From: Pseudomonas multiresinivorans
Lineage (GTDB): Bacteria; Pseudomonadota; Gammaproteobacteria; Pseudomonadales; Pseudomonadaceae
Direction of reading: 5' to 3'
Assembly (NCBI RefSeq): GCF_012971725.1
Contig: NZ_CP048833.1
Span: 5,270,001 to 5,334,000 of the forward strand
Length of the DNA: 64,000 nucleotides
A program made the position numbers and the translations under genes. Under the pieces are notes generated by a model. The model was not told where the DNA came from and ran no database searches. It saw nothing but the letters and a program-made list of their open reading frames with translations. Positions within the stretch are counted from its first letter, which is position 1. Every line of letters starts with the position of its first letter. This document shows, piece after piece, positions 1 through 8,190 of this stretch.

Positions 1-548
1 AGTTGCTTCTGCGCCAGGCCGTAGAACGTCCAGATGAACGCGGCGAAGACGACGATCAGCACGCCGGTGGTGTACTCGCCCAGCGAGCTGAACAGTTCCG
101 CCAGACGCTGGTTGAAGAACAGCCCGAAACCGAAGATCAGCACGGCGAGCCCCAGCGCCTGGCCGATGCTGAAGCTTTCCTTGAAGACGAACAGGCTGCC
201 CAGCAGGAGCAGGATCGGCGCGATCTGGATGACCAGTTGCGTGGTGCCCGGCGTGAGCATGCGCAGGCCGATCAGGTAGCACACGTAGTTGCCGGTCAGG
301 CCGAGAATAGCGATCAGCACCAGCCCCTTGCCGCGTTTGCCCAGCGGCGAGTAGCGCGGCAGCTGACGGGTGAAGGCCAGGTAGATCAGCAGCAGACCAC
401 CGGACACCACCAGGCGAAACCAGGTGACGGTGATCGGGTCCATGACCTTCAGGACCTCCTTGAGCTTGATCGGCAGGATGCCCCAGAGAACGGCGGTGAC
501 CAGGGCCAGGAACAGGCCGAATTGCCAGCGGCCGGATGAAACGTGCAT
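1..548 (-). CDS. EamA/DMT-family permease, 3' end cut by window edge
   Basis: Reading the minus strand from the ATG at 548 gives 182 codons open to the left edge, so the C-terminal part lies outside the window. The protein starts MHVSSGRWQFGLFLALVTAV and continues with alternating hydrophobic helices and short polar loops; I count about five to six membrane segments. That pattern fits the first EamA repeat of drug/metabolite transporters in the inner membrane. GAGG lies 5 nt before the ATG. The substrate cannot be told from sequence. The gene follows the MAPEG gene on the same strand, with a strong hairpin between them. Confidence 0.8.
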   Translation of the reverse strand, partial: MHVSSGRWQFGLFLALVTAVLWGILPIKLKEVLKVMDPITVTWFRLVVSGGLLLIYLAFTRQLPRYSPLGKRGKGLVLIAILGLTGNYVCYLIGLRMLTPGTTQLVIQIAPILLLLGSLFVFKESFSIGQALGLAVLIFGFGLFFNQRLAELFSSLGEYTTGVLIVVFAAFIWTFYGLAQKQ

Positions 549-605
549 GGGAGCCTCGACGCGTGTGCGGTCCGCCATGCTAAGTCATGGCGGTATCGCC
601 CCATA

Positions 606-632
606 GGAACAGTTGCGTTGCGCAACTGTTCC
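606..632. repeat. Perfect 12-bp inverted repeat (hairpin) between two genes
   Basis: GGAACAGTTGCG at 606-617 and its exact complement at 621-632 are separated by a 3-nt loop. It lies just downstream of the MAPEG stop and upstream of the DMT permease start. No T-run follows on either strand, so it is not a classical intrinsic terminator. It may act as an RNA stability element or a protein-binding palindrome. Confidence 0.7.
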
Positions 633-641
633 GGTCACCGC

Positions 642-1061
642 TCAGATCAGGGTGGAAAGGCGCAGCAGCCACCAGATCAGGATGATCAGCTGGACGAAGA
701 ACGCGGCGAAACGGATCCACACCGCGAGAGCCGAGATGCTGATCAGGTGCACGACGGATTGGACAATGCGCGCCACCAGCAGGGTCGGCGCCAGGGGGTC
801 GGTGATCAGCACCTGCTCGGTGACCATGGCGTAGAGCAACACCGCGCAGAACAGCGGCACGTTCTCCACGCAGTTGGCGTGGGCACGCACCAGGCGCTGG
901 CCGAAGGTGCCGGGGGTGTTGCTGCCGTCGGCGGCGAAGACGTTGACCTTCATGCGGCCGGACATCACCAGCAGGCCGCGCTGGTTGACCAGCAGCAGGA
1001 CCAGCAGCACGGTCCAGGCGACCAGGCCGAGCAACGCGAAGGCAGAGGGACTCAGGGACAT
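642..1061 (-). CDS. MAPEG-family membrane protein
   Basis: 139 residues, close to the usual MAPEG length (130-150), with four hydrophobic helices at about 8-26, 67-87, 92-112 and 115-135. The loop after helix 1 carries the family-type MKVNVFAADGSNTPGTFGQRLVRAHANCVEN region, shown here in part: GQRLVRAHANCVEN is the conserved R-x-x-R/N-x-x-E patch. Family members are membrane-associated glutathione or eicosanoid enzymes, but most bacterial ones are uncharacterised. AAGGAG lies 7 nt before the ATG. It is transcribed in the same direction as the DMT permease gene. Confidence 0.85.
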   Translation of the reverse strand: MSLSPSAFALLGLVAWTVLLVLLLVNQRGLLVMSGRMKVNVFAADGSNTPGTFGQRLVRAHANCVENVPLFCAVLLYAMVTEQVLITDPLAPTLLVARIVQSVVHLISISALAVWIRFAAFFVQLIILIWWLLRLSTLI

Positions 1062-1146
1062 GCGGGACTCCTTTCTCTTGTTGGTTTGAGCGGGAGTCTA
1101 GGGGAAGTAGAGCAATTGCTCTAGCCCGCACAAAGGTGGGCTTGGG

Positions 1147-1228
1147 GTAGGAGCGGACTCCGTCCGCGATCGATTTCCGGCCGCCCCGAGCGGGCCGGTG
1201 GCACATCGCGGACGGAGTCCGCTCCTAC
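1147..1228. repeat. REP pair, family A (REPIN-like)
   Basis: The 23-bp unit beginning GTAGGAGCGGACTCCGTCCG occurs at 1147-1169 and in inverted orientation at 1206-1228, with a GC-rich spacer. Two inverted REP copies at this spacing form a REPIN, a hairpin-forming, non-autonomous element common in Pseudomonas. It sits downstream of ssuF (1310) and upstream of the MAPEG gene. Confidence 0.85.
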
Positions 1229-1309
1229 GCCCATTGGGAACACCACAAGCGGCCCAAAAGAAAACGGGCAGCCCGTTTCCGGACTGCCCGTTGTCTTCCA
1301 GCGCCGCAT

Positions 1310-1525
1310 TCAGAGCTTGGCGATGGACACCTCGGTGGATTTCACGAAGGCGATCACTTCGCTGCCGATGGCCAGTTCCAGCTCTTTCACGGAGCGGGTG
1401 GTGATCACCGAGGTGACGATGCCGGCAGCGGTCTGCACGTCGATTTCCGACAGCACATCGCCTTCGACGATTTCCTTGATGGTGCCTTTGAACTGGTTGC
1501 GGACGTTGATGGCTTTGATGGTCAT
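1310..1525 (-). CDS. ssuF: Molbindin-like TOBE-domain protein SsuF
   Basis: 71 residues consisting of a single TOBE/mop domain, starting MTIKAINVRNQFKGTIKEI and containing the GSEVIAFVKSTEVSIAKL end typical of molbindins. Known molbindins bind oxyanions such as molybdate. In P. putida and P. aeruginosa the last gene of the sulfonate cluster is such a protein and is called SsuF; its exact role in sulfonate use is unsettled. AAGGAG lies 7 nt before the start. It is the last gene of the ssu operon, 44 bp after ssuB, and is followed by a REP pair. Confidence 0.88.
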   Translation of the reverse strand: MTIKAINVRNQFKGTIKEIVEGDVLSEIDVQTAAGIVTSVITTRSVKELELAIGSEVIAFVKSTEVSIAKL

Positions 1526-1569
1526 GGCGTTTCTCCTTGGGGAATGGCGTTACACGTGTGAACGTTGGA

Positions 1570-2382
1570 TCAGAGTGCCCAGCGCAGTTGCGTGGGCAGT
1601 GGGGATACGGGTTCCGGCTCGGGCGGCTGCGCCGGCAGCGACAGCACGCGTTCGAGCACTTCGGCTTCCAGCGCGGCCAGGCGGGCCGAACCACGGGCGC
1701 GCGGGCGGTGCAGCTCGACATTCAGATCCAGGCCGATCTCGCCGTCCTCGATGAGGATCACCCGGTCGGCGATGGCCACGGCCTCGGCGACGTCGTGGGT
1801 GACCAGCAGCACGGTGAAGCCATGCTGCTGCCAGAGGCCCTCGATCAGTTGCTGCATCTCGATGCGGGTCAACGCATCCAGCGCACCCAGCGGCTCGTCG
1901 AGCAGCAGCAGGCGCGGCTGGTGGATCAGGGCGCGGGCCAGGGCCACGCGCTGCTTCTGGCCACCGGACAGGCTGGCCGGCCACTCGTTGGCGCGGTCGG
2001 ACAGGCCCACGGCTTCCAGCGCTTCCAGCGCCTTGCCGCGCCAATCGCCCTTCAGGCCGAGGCCGACGTTGTCGATCACCCGCTTCCAGGGCAGCAGACG
2101 CGAGTCCTGGAACATCAGGCGGGTTTCTTCGCGGGCGCTTTCCAGCGGCGCGGAGCCGGCCAGCAGTTGGCCGTCGCTGGCTTCATCCAGCCCGGCCAGC
2201 AGGCGCAGCAGGGTGCTCTTGCCGCAACCGCTGCGGCCGACGATGGCGACGAACTGGCCGGCGGGAATCCGCAGGTCGATGCCCTTGAGCACTTCGCGCT
2301 CGCCGAAGCGCTTGCGCACATTTTCCAGCGCCAGCGGGATGCCTTTCTTGAGTTGTTGCGGCAACTGATTCACTGCGTTCAT
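1570..2382 (-). CDS. ssuB: Alkanesulfonate ABC importer, ATP-binding subunit SsuB
   Basis: 270-residue nucleotide-binding subunit. Walker A GRSGCGKST is at about 49-57, the ABC signature LSGGQKQR near 138, Walker B LLLLDEP near 159 and the switch region LLVTHD near 193. It would couple ATP hydrolysis to import through SsuC of sulfonates delivered by periplasmic SsuA. Its ATG overlaps the ssuC stop by 4 nt (ATGA), a sign of coupled translation, and GGGAGG lies 6 nt upstream. Position between ssuC and ssuF matches the known Pseudomonas ssu order. Confidence 0.95.
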   Translation of the reverse strand: MNAVNQLPQQLKKGIPLALENVRKRFGEREVLKGIDLRIPAGQFVAIVGRSGCGKSTLLRLLAGLDEASDGQLLAGSAPLESAREETRLMFQDSRLLPWKRVIDNVGLGLKGDWRGKALEALEAVGLSDRANEWPASLSGGQKQRVALARALIHQPRLLLLDEPLGALDALTRIEMQQLIEGLWQQHGFTVLLVTHDVAEAVAIADRVILIEDGEIGLDLNVELHRPRARGSARLAALEAEVLERVLSLPAQPPEPEPVSPLPTQLRWAL

Positions 2383-3167
2383 GCCGCACCTCCCTTCACC
2401 TGATAAGCCGGGTGCCAGCGCAACCAGACGCGTTCCAGACCACGGGCAGCGAGGTCAGCCAGCTTGCCGAGCACGGCATAGAGCAGGATGGCCAGGACCA
2501 CTACGTCGGTCTGCAGGAACTCGCGGGCGTTCATCGCCAGGTAGCCGATGCCGGAGTTGGCGGAAATGGTCTCGGCGACGATCAGGGTCAGCCACATGAA
2601 GCCCAGGGCGAAGCGCACACCGACCAGGATCGAGGGCAGCGCGCCGGGCAGGATCACCTGGCGGAACAGCGCGAAGCCGGACAGCCCGTAGCTGCGCGAC
2701 ATTTCCAGCAGGCCCGGGTCGATGTTGCGGATGCCGTGGTAGGTGTTGAGGTAGATCGGGAACAGCGTGCCGAGGGCGACCAGGAAGATCTTCGCCGACT
2801 CGTCGATGCCGAACCACAGGATTACCAGCGGGATCAGCGCCAGGTGCGGCACGTTGCGGATCATCTGGACCGAGCTGTCGAGGAAGCGCTCGCCCCATTT
2901 CGACAGGCCGGTGATCAGCCCCAGCACCAGGCCGATGCTGCCGCCGATGACGAAGCCGACGGCAGCGCGCCAGGTGCTGATCGCCAGGTGTTGCCACAGT
3001 TCGCCACTGACCACCAGGTGGTAGCCGGCCTCGGCCACCGCGCTGGGTGCCGGCAGGATGCGGCTGGACAGCCAGCCGAATTCCACCGCCAGTTGCCAGA
3101 TCACCACCAGGCCTACCGGCAGGGCCCAGGGCGCGAGGCGCTGGGCAAGATTGTTGGAAACACTCAT
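2379..3167 (-). CDS. ssuC: Alkanesulfonate ABC importer, permease SsuC
   Basis: 262 residues with about six membrane helices and the binding-protein-dependent permease EAA-like loop (EMSRSYGLSGFALFRQVILP, around residue 155-175) that docks on the ATPase. It forms the inner-membrane channel of the sulfonate importer. I start it at MSVSNNLAQR because a GGAGAG ribosome site lies just upstream. The frame remains open for 29 more codons, but that extension runs into the repeat element at 3196-3264 and has no ribosome site. It overlaps ssuB by 4 nt. Confidence 0.93.
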   Translation of the reverse strand: MSVSNNLAQRLAPWALPVGLVVIWQLAVEFGWLSSRILPAPSAVAEAGYHLVVSGELWQHLAISTWRAAVGFVIGGSIGLVLGLITGLSKWGERFLDSSVQMIRNVPHLALIPLVILWFGIDESAKIFLVALGTLFPIYLNTYHGIRNIDPGLLEMSRSYGLSGFALFRQVILPGALPSILVGVRFALGFMWLTLIVAETISANSGIGYLAMNAREFLQTDVVVLAILLYAVLGKLADLAARGLERVWLRWHPAYQVKGGAA

Positions 3168-3195
3168 CTCTTCTCTCCGGATTCTTCGGTCGCTA

Positions 3196-3264
3196 CGTAG
3201 GGCGCATAACGCACCAGCGTTATCCGCCACGGCGGATGAAGCGTTCCGCTTCATTCGCCCTACG
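3196..3264. repeat. Inverted-repeat element, family D, between ssuD and ssuC
   Basis: CGTAGGGCG at 3196-3204 is answered by CGCCCTACG at 3256-3264. Inside are the nested arms GCGTTATCCGCC and GGCGGATGAAGCG. The 'TAGGGCG...ataacgc' type of intergenic palindrome is widespread in Pseudomonas. It lies inside the operon, so it probably forms an RNA hairpin rather than a full terminator. Confidence 0.7.
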
Positions 3265-3268
3265 GGTG

Positions 3269-4417
3269 TCAGCTCGCCGATGCCGCCTTGGGCAGGATGT
3301 CGTTGGCGACCATCTCGCCGAACGGGCTGACGTAGCCGCGCTCCTGCGATTGTTGCGGCCGGGCCAGGTCCAGGTGCGGGAAGAGCAGTTCGGCGACCCG
3401 GTACGACTCTTCCAGGTGCGGGTAGCCGGAGAAGATGAAGGTGTCGATCCCCAGGTCTGCATATTCCTTCACGCGGGCCGCCACGGTCGGGCCATCGCCA
3501 ACCAGTGCGGTGCCGGCGCCACCGCGGACCAGGCCGACGCCGGCCCAGAGGTTGGGGCTGACTTCCAGCTTGTCCTTGTTGCCGCCGTGCAGGGCGGCCA
3601 TGCGTTGCTGGCCGACGGAATCGAAGCGCGCCAGGGACGCCTGGGCACGGTCGATGGTGTCCTGATCCAGGTGGGAGATCAGGCGGTCGGCGGCCTGCCA
3701 GGCTTCCTCGTTAGTCTCGCGGACGATCACGTGCAGGCGGATGCCGAAGCGCACGCTGCGGCCCTGCTTGGCAGCCTTCTCGCGGACCTGGGCGATCTTC
3801 TCGGCGACGGCGGCCGGCGGCTCGCCCCAGGTCAGGTACAGCTCGACCTGCTCAGCGGCGAGGTCTTGCGCGGCGTCGGAGGAACCACCGAAGTACAGCG
3901 GCGGACGCGGTTGCTGGATCGGCGGGTAGAGCAGCTTGGCGCCCTTCACCTGCAGGTGCTTGCCGTCGTAGTCGACGGTTTCGCCTTCCAGCACGCGGCG
4001 CCAGATGCGGGTGAATTCAACCGAGGCTTCGTAGCGCTCGGCGTGGCTCAGGTGCAGGCCGTCGCCGGCCAGCTCGTCCGGGTCCCCGCCGGTCACCAGG
4101 TTGAACAGCGCGCGCCCACCGGAGAGCCGGTCGAGGGTTGCGGCCTGGCGGGCGGCCACGGTCGGGGAAATGATGCCCGGACGCAGGGCGACCAGGAACT
4201 TCAGGCGCTGGGTCACCGGGATCAGCGAGGCGGCAACCAGCCAGGAGTCCTCGCAGGAGCGGCCGGTGGGGATCAGCACGCCACCGAAACCAAGGCGGTC
4301 GGCGGCCTGGGCGACCTGTTGCAGATAACCATGGTCCACGGCACGGGCGCCTTCGGCGGTGCCCAGGTAGTGGCCGTCGCCGTGGGTCGGCAGGAACCAG
4401 AAGATGTTGAGACTCAT
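3269..4417 (-). CDS. ssuD: FMNH2-dependent alkanesulfonate monooxygenase SsuD
   Basis: 382-residue bacterial-luciferase-like monooxygenase. With reduced flavin from SsuE and oxygen it cleaves the C-S bond of alkanesulfonates, giving an aldehyde and sulfite in the cytoplasm. It starts MSLNIFWFLPTHGDGHYLG and has the family motif GRSCEDSW, whose Cys55 corresponds to E. coli Cys54. The GIRLHVIVR strand carries the conserved Arg/His of the active site, and the lid region NLWAGVGLVRGGAGTALVG is complete. Length matches the E. coli enzyme. It lies between ssuA and ssuC; a REP pair separates it from ssuA. Confidence 0.96.
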   Translation of the reverse strand: MSLNIFWFLPTHGDGHYLGTAEGARAVDHGYLQQVAQAADRLGFGGVLIPTGRSCEDSWLVAASLIPVTQRLKFLVALRPGIISPTVAARQAATLDRLSGGRALFNLVTGGDPDELAGDGLHLSHAERYEASVEFTRIWRRVLEGETVDYDGKHLQVKGAKLLYPPIQQPRPPLYFGGSSDAAQDLAAEQVELYLTWGEPPAAVAEKIAQVREKAAKQGRSVRFGIRLHVIVRETNEEAWQAADRLISHLDQDTIDRAQASLARFDSVGQQRMAALHGGNKDKLEVSPNLWAGVGLVRGGAGTALVGDGPTVAARVKEYADLGIDTFIFSGYPHLEESYRVAELLFPHLDLARPQQSQERGYVSPFGEMVANDILPKAASAS

Positions 4418-4493
4418 CGCTGTAACTCCAGATAAGCGCGCCGGCGTGGCGTAGCCGCGCGATGATGGGATGGGTGTGCGTCGTGCAGTTGTC

Positions 4494-4564
4494 GTAGGAG
4501 CGGACTCCGTCCGCGATGGGTCAGCATCGCGCCGGAGGACATCGCGGACAAAGTCCGCTCCTAC
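4494..4564. repeat. REP pair, family A, between ssuA and ssuD
   Basis: A forward unit (GTAGGAGCGGACTCCGTCCG...) at 4494-4516 and a slightly diverged inverted unit at 4542-4564 (GGACAAAGTCC replaces GGACGGAGTCC). It lies within the ssu transcription unit, so any effect is likely on mRNA processing or partial attenuation. Confidence 0.85.
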
Positions 4565-4571
4565 GCCAGGG

Positions 4572-5537
4572 TCATTGGGCGGTAGCGACCTTGGCAGGCG
4601 CCGTCCACACCACGTCCTTGATGCTCAGCTTCTTGGGGATCAGCTTCAGCTGGGTGAAGGTGTCGGCGATCTTCTGCTGCGCGGCGGTCACGTCCGGGGT
4701 GATCGGCTGGGCACCGTAGCCCTGGCGTTTCACCGCGGTGAAGGTGATGTCCGCCGGCAGGCCGAGCAGCGGCGCGACCTGGTCGGTCACCTGCTGCGGG
4801 TTCTGCTGCGACCACTCACCCACCGAACGCACCTCGTCGATCAGGGTGGTGATCACCTGCGGGTGGTTGTTCGCGTAGGGGCGGGTCGCCAGGTAGAACT
4901 GGTGGTTATCCACAAGGCCGGTGCCATCCACCAGGGTGCGGGCGGAGAGCTGTTTCTCGGCGGCGGCCTGGTACGGGTCCCAGATCACCCAGGCATCGAC
5001 GCTGCCACGCTCGAAGGCGGCGCGGGCGTCGGCCGGCGGCAGGTAGACGGGCTGGATGTCGGTGTATTTCAGGCCGGCCTTTTCCAGGGCGCGCACCAGC
5101 AGGTAGTGCACGTTGGAGCCTTTGTTCAGGGCGACTTTCTTGCCCTTCAGCTCGGCGACGGATTTGATCGGCGAATCCTTGGGCAGCAGGATCGCTTCGC
5201 TGGTCGGCGCCGGCGGTTCGTGGGCCACGTAGACCAGATCGGCGCCAGCGGCCTGGGCGAATACCGGCGGGGTTTCGCCGGTGACGCCGAAGTCGATGCT
5301 GCCGACGTTCAGGCCTTCGAGCAGCTGCGGGCCGCCGGGGAATTCGGTCCATTGCACCTTAACGCCCTGCTCGGCCAGGCGCTTCTCCAGCGTGCCACGG
5401 GCCTTGAGCAGCACCAGGGTGCCGTATTTCTGATAGCCGATACGCAGGGTGCCGGGTTGTTCGTCCGCCTGGACGTTGTAGGACAGGGCCGCAATCAGCA
5501 GGGCCGCCAGTCCACTACGCAAAGTGAGAGTCCGCAT
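4572..5537 (-). CDS. ssuA: Periplasmic alkanesulfonate-binding protein SsuA
   Basis: 321 residues. An export signal occupies about residues 1-24 (MRTLTLRSGLAALLIAALSY, cleavage after NVQA). The mature part starts with the family strand TLRIGYQKYGTLVLLKARG and contains the conserved WTEFPGGPQLLEGLNVGSID region that lines the sulfonate pocket. It captures sulfonates in the periplasm for SsuC/SsuB. AAGGA lies 9 nt before the ATG. It is the second gene of the operon, after ssuE. Confidence 0.95.
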   Translation of the reverse strand: MRTLTLRSGLAALLIAALSYNVQADEQPGTLRIGYQKYGTLVLLKARGTLEKRLAEQGVKVQWTEFPGGPQLLEGLNVGSIDFGVTGETPPVFAQAAGADLVYVAHEPPAPTSEAILLPKDSPIKSVAELKGKKVALNKGSNVHYLLVRALEKAGLKYTDIQPVYLPPADARAAFERGSVDAWVIWDPYQAAAEKQLSARTLVDGTGLVDNHQFYLATRPYANNHPQVITTLIDEVRSVGEWSQQNPQQVTDQVAPLLGLPADITFTAVKRQGYGAQPITPDVTAAQQKIADTFTQLKLIPKKLSIKDVVWTAPAKVATAQ

Positions 5538-5672
5538 GGGAGTGATCCTTCGTCGAGTGTGATTGCCGGACCTGCGGTCCCGTTGACGGGACGGTGAGGG
5601 CCTTTTCTTGTGGGTGACGCAGTTGCCGCCTGCCGGGTTGGGGCTTGGCGCTCTCCTGCGTGGAGTTGTCTG

Positions 5673-6266
5673 TCAGATGCTCCAACGGGCGTTGATCAGC
5701 CGTTCGTTGAGCAGGTTCGGGTCGATGGGTTTCGGCCGGCGCGCAAGGGCGCCATGGAACTGCTCCAGGGATTCCAGCAGTCGGTGTTCGAGGGTCGATT
5801 CCAGGCGCGCCGGGGTATTGCCCTCGGGGTATTGCACCTGGCTCTCTTCGGCGAACACGCCATGCAGGGTTTCCTGTGCCTTCAGCGCAGCGAGGACCGG
5901 CTTGAGCGCGTAGTCCACCGCCAGCATGTGGGCGTTGCTGCCGCCAGTAGCCAGGGGCAGCACCACCTTGTGCGCCAGCGCCCGCTCCGGCAGCAGGTCG
6001 AGAATGACCTTCAGCGCACCGGCGATGGATGCCTTGTACACCGGGGTGGAGATCACCAGGCCGTCGGCGCGCAGGACCTGCTCGATCAGCTCGACCACCC
6101 GCGGGCTGTCGAAGCGCGCATGCAGCAGGTCTTCCGCGGGAAAGTCGTGCACGGAGTAGGAGCGCACCTCGGCGCCGTGGGCGTGCAGCCAGTTCCGTGC
6201 GACGTCCAGGAGGACGCCGGAGCGGGAACGCTGGCTGGGGCTGCCGGCAAGGGTGACTACATACAT
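5673..6266 (-). CDS. ssuE: NADPH-dependent FMN reductase SsuE
   Basis: Flavodoxin-like reductase of 197 residues that supplies FMNH2 to SsuD. It begins MYVVTLAGSPSQRSRSG, the phosphate-binding GSPS-x-R-S loop of the family, followed by the STPVYKASIAGALK and LPLATGGSNAH segments of the flavin site. I chose the ATG at 6266 because AAGGAAG sits 7 nt upstream. A GTG two codons earlier (6272) is in frame but would leave only about 1 nt of spacing. It heads the ssuEADCBF operon, next to an AT-rich upstream region. Sulfur-starvation control through CysB is known for such operons. Confidence 0.95.
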   Translation of the reverse strand: MYVVTLAGSPSQRSRSGVLLDVARNWLHAHGAEVRSYSVHDFPAEDLLHARFDSPRVVELIEQVLRADGLVISTPVYKASIAGALKVILDLLPERALAHKVVLPLATGGSNAHMLAVDYALKPVLAALKAQETLHGVFAEESQVQYPEGNTPARLESTLEHRLLESLEQFHGALARRPKPIDPNLLNERLINARWSI

Positions 6267-6598
6267 CTGCACGCTTCCTTATAACGATCAGAGCGATACA
6301 AATGCCGCCCTGCTAACCAATGTGCATAGACCTTAACAGGCAACCTCATATTCCAATAAATGTTATTTTTTTATTTGGTTATGCGATTTTATTTTAAAAG
6401 TACGAACAACTGTCTTCTCCTGGATAGTTCTGCGTCTGCATTTCCCCCTCACCCCAACCCTCTCCCTTAGGGAGAGGGAGCAGGCCATGCCGGCTGATGC
6501 TGTGGTTTCATCCTGCACCGAACGGTCCCCTCTCCCTCTGGGAGAGGGCTAGGGTGAGGGCCGATCCGAGCACAGCAGCATTCCGTAGGGGCGGAACG
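6267..6598. other. 332-bp intergenic region: ssuE upstream region and REP family C
   Basis: There is no gene here. Positions 6330-6400 are strikingly AT-rich for this genome (runs such as TTATTTTTTTATTTGG) and contain TTTGGTTAT at 6374-6382; this is the likely ssuE promoter and regulator-binding zone. From 6445 to 6560 lie two facing copies of the CCCTCTCCC/GGGAGAGGG repeat (6445-6480 and 6527-6560), which close the upstream transporter operon (ends 6599). No -10/-35 pair could be assigned with confidence. Confidence 0.6.
6445..6560. repeat. REP family C, two facing copies
   Basis: The element at 6445-6480 carries CCCTCTCCCTTAGGGAGAGG. The second at 6527-6560 carries CCCCTCTCCCTCTGGGAGAG followed by GGCTAGGGTGAGGG. 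Both are self-complementary, and together they form a large inverted pair. The same family recurs near 17403, 17577, 37603, 37722 and 49252. Confidence 0.8.
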
Positions 6599-7351
6599 TC
6601 AGATGACGTGGGACTGGTGCAGCTCGGTCAGCGCTTCGCCGCGCAGGAAGGCCAGTTCTACGGCGCGACGATCCCGAGGGCGCGGCAGCGGCACGGGAAA
6701 TTCGCGGCGCAGGCGGCTGGGCGTGCCGCCCAGCAGCAGGACGCGGTCGCTGAGGTAGAAGGCTTCGTCGAGGTCGTGGGTGACCAGCAGGATGCTGATG
6801 TCGTACTCCAGCGCCAGTTGCTGGATCAGGTCCTGCAGGCGGATGCGGGTGAAGGCGTCCACCGCGCTGAAGGGTTCGTCCAGCAGCAACACCTGCGGGC
6901 GGCCATATAGGCCACGGGCGATGGCCGCACGCTGGGCCATGCCGCCGGAGAGTTGTTTGGGCAGCAGGTCGCCCTTGCCTTCCAGGCCCACGTCGCGCAG
7001 CAGGTGCGCGATACGGGTGTCGTCGGCCAGCCAGCCGTCGGCGAAACCGATGTTCTGCGCCACGCTCAGCCAGGGCAGCAGGCGCGGCTCCTGGAACACC
7101 ACGCCGACGCCACCGCCGCCGCGACCGGTGTCGCCGTCCGGACCGAAACCCAGCAGCGGGTTGCGCTCCAGCGAGCCGGCGAACTCGTCGTCCAGTCCGG
7201 CGGCGATGCGCAGCAGGGTACTTTTTCCACAGCCGCTGGGGCCGAGCAGGCTGACCACTTCGCCCGGCGCCAGGCTCAGGCTGACGTCGTCCAGCACCCG
7301 CACGCCGGAGAAGCTCTTGCGGATATCACGCAGTTCCAGCAAGGCGCTCAT
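6599..7351 (-). CDS. ABC importer ATPase, second sulfonate/taurine-type system
   Basis: 250 residues. Walker A GPSGCGKST is at about 37-45, followed by a glycine-rich insertion (GDTGRGGGGVG near 73-83), signature LSGGMAQR, Walker B LLLLDEPFSAVD and LLVTHD. It resembles the SsuB/TauB group. It overlaps the permease gene by 1 nt. By gene order it corresponds to PA3447, next to ssuE in P. aeruginosa. The likely substrate is an organosulfur compound, inferred from the neighbourhood and from the family; this is not proven by sequence. Confidence 0.88.
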   Translation of the reverse strand: MSALLELRDIRKSFSGVRVLDDVSLSLAPGEVVSLLGPSGCGKSTLLRIAAGLDDEFAGSLERNPLLGFGPDGDTGRGGGGVGVVFQEPRLLPWLSVAQNIGFADGWLADDTRIAHLLRDVGLEGKGDLLPKQLSGGMAQRAAIARGLYGRPQVLLLDEPFSAVDAFTRIRLQDLIQQLALEYDISILLVTHDLDEAFYLSDRVLLLGGTPSRLRREFPVPLPRPRDRRAVELAFLRGEALTELHQSHVI

Positions 7352-8187
7352 CAGCTCTCTCCATTGCCCAGGAAGGTATCGCGCCAGGCCAGCGCACGCT
7401 GCTCCAGCGCCTTGAGCAGGCTGTCGCTGAGCTTACCGAGCACCGCCAGCACCAGGATGGCGGCGATGACGATGTCCGGCCGCGAGGTTTCCCGGCCGTC
7501 GCTGAGCAGGTAGCCAAGGCCACGGGTGGCGGCGATCAGCTCGGCGGCAACGAGGAACATCCAGCTCAGGCTCAGCGCGCCGCGCAGGCCGGTGAACAGG
7601 CTCGGCAGCGCCGCCGGCAGCAGAATCCGCCGCACCAGGGCAAACGGCGGCAGGTGATACAAGCGGCCCAGTTCGACCCACTTGCGGTCGACGTTACGCA
7701 CGCCGGCTGCCAGCGAGAGATACACGGGGAAGAAGGCGCCGAGGGCGATCAAGACGATTTTCGGCGTCTCGTCGATGCCCAGCCAGAGCAGCAGGAGCGG
7801 CACCCAGGCGAGGCTGGGAATGGCCCGCAGCGCCTGGAAAGTCGGTTCGAGATAAGCCTCGGCACGCTGGCTGAGGCCGACCCAGGTGCCGATCAGGATG
7901 GCCAACGCCGCGCCGATGGAGAAGCCGGCAGCCACCCGCGCGAGGCTGGCCGCCATGTGTTTCCACAGCTCGCCCTGGGCCAGTTGCCAGAGCGTCAGCG
8001 CGACACTGCTGGGCGCGGGCATCTGGTGCTCGGGCAGCCAACCGACGCGTACCACCAGCTCCAGCACCGCGCACAGCAGCAGCGGCAGCAGCCAGGCGCG
8101 CCAGCTCAGGCGTGGCCAGCGCAGCTTTGGCAGGCGGCGCTGGCGAGCGAGGCGCAGGCTCTGGGTCGGCAGGCTCTGGGGTGGCAT
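7351..8187 (-). CDS. ABC importer permease, second sulfonate/taurine-type system
   Basis: 278 residues. A basic N-terminus (about residues 1-27) precedes six predicted helices. The permease-ATPase coupling loop lies in the region WVELGRLYHLPPFALVRRIL. It is similar in plan to SsuC. It ends 1 nt inside the ATPase start and begins 3 bp after the binding-protein stop, so the three genes form a tight operon. It corresponds in position to PA3448. Confidence 0.88.
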   Translation of the reverse strand: MPPQSLPTQSLRLARQRRLPKLRWPRLSWRAWLLPLLLCAVLELVVRVGWLPEHQMPAPSSVALTLWQLAQGELWKHMAASLARVAAGFSIGAALAILIGTWVGLSQRAEAYLEPTFQALRAIPSLAWVPLLLLWLGIDETPKIVLIALGAFFPVYLSLAAGVRNVDRKWVELGRLYHLPPFALVRRILLPAALPSLFTGLRGALSLSWMFLVAAELIAATRGLGYLLSDGRETSRPDIVIAAILVLAVLGKLSDSLLKALEQRALAWRDTFLGNGES

Positions 8188-8190
8188 GGA

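Noticed and set aside
3047..4435. A 462-codon plus-strand frame opposite ssuD
   Set aside because: It is a shadow frame caused by third-position GC bias; the minus strand encodes complete SsuD. The same holds for similar long frames opposite 4572-5537, 7351-9207, 20468-21523, 34050-37429 and 47433-49559.
6267..6272. GTG start of ssuE two codons upstream
   Set aside because: Only about 1 nt would separate it from the AAGGAAG ribosome site; the ATG at 6266 has a 7-nt spacing and matches the family N-terminus.
6330..6400. AT-rich island as a trace of transferred DNA or an attachment site
   Set aside because: It is only about 70 bp, directly upstream of ssuE, without direct repeats or an integrase; a promoter region explains it better.
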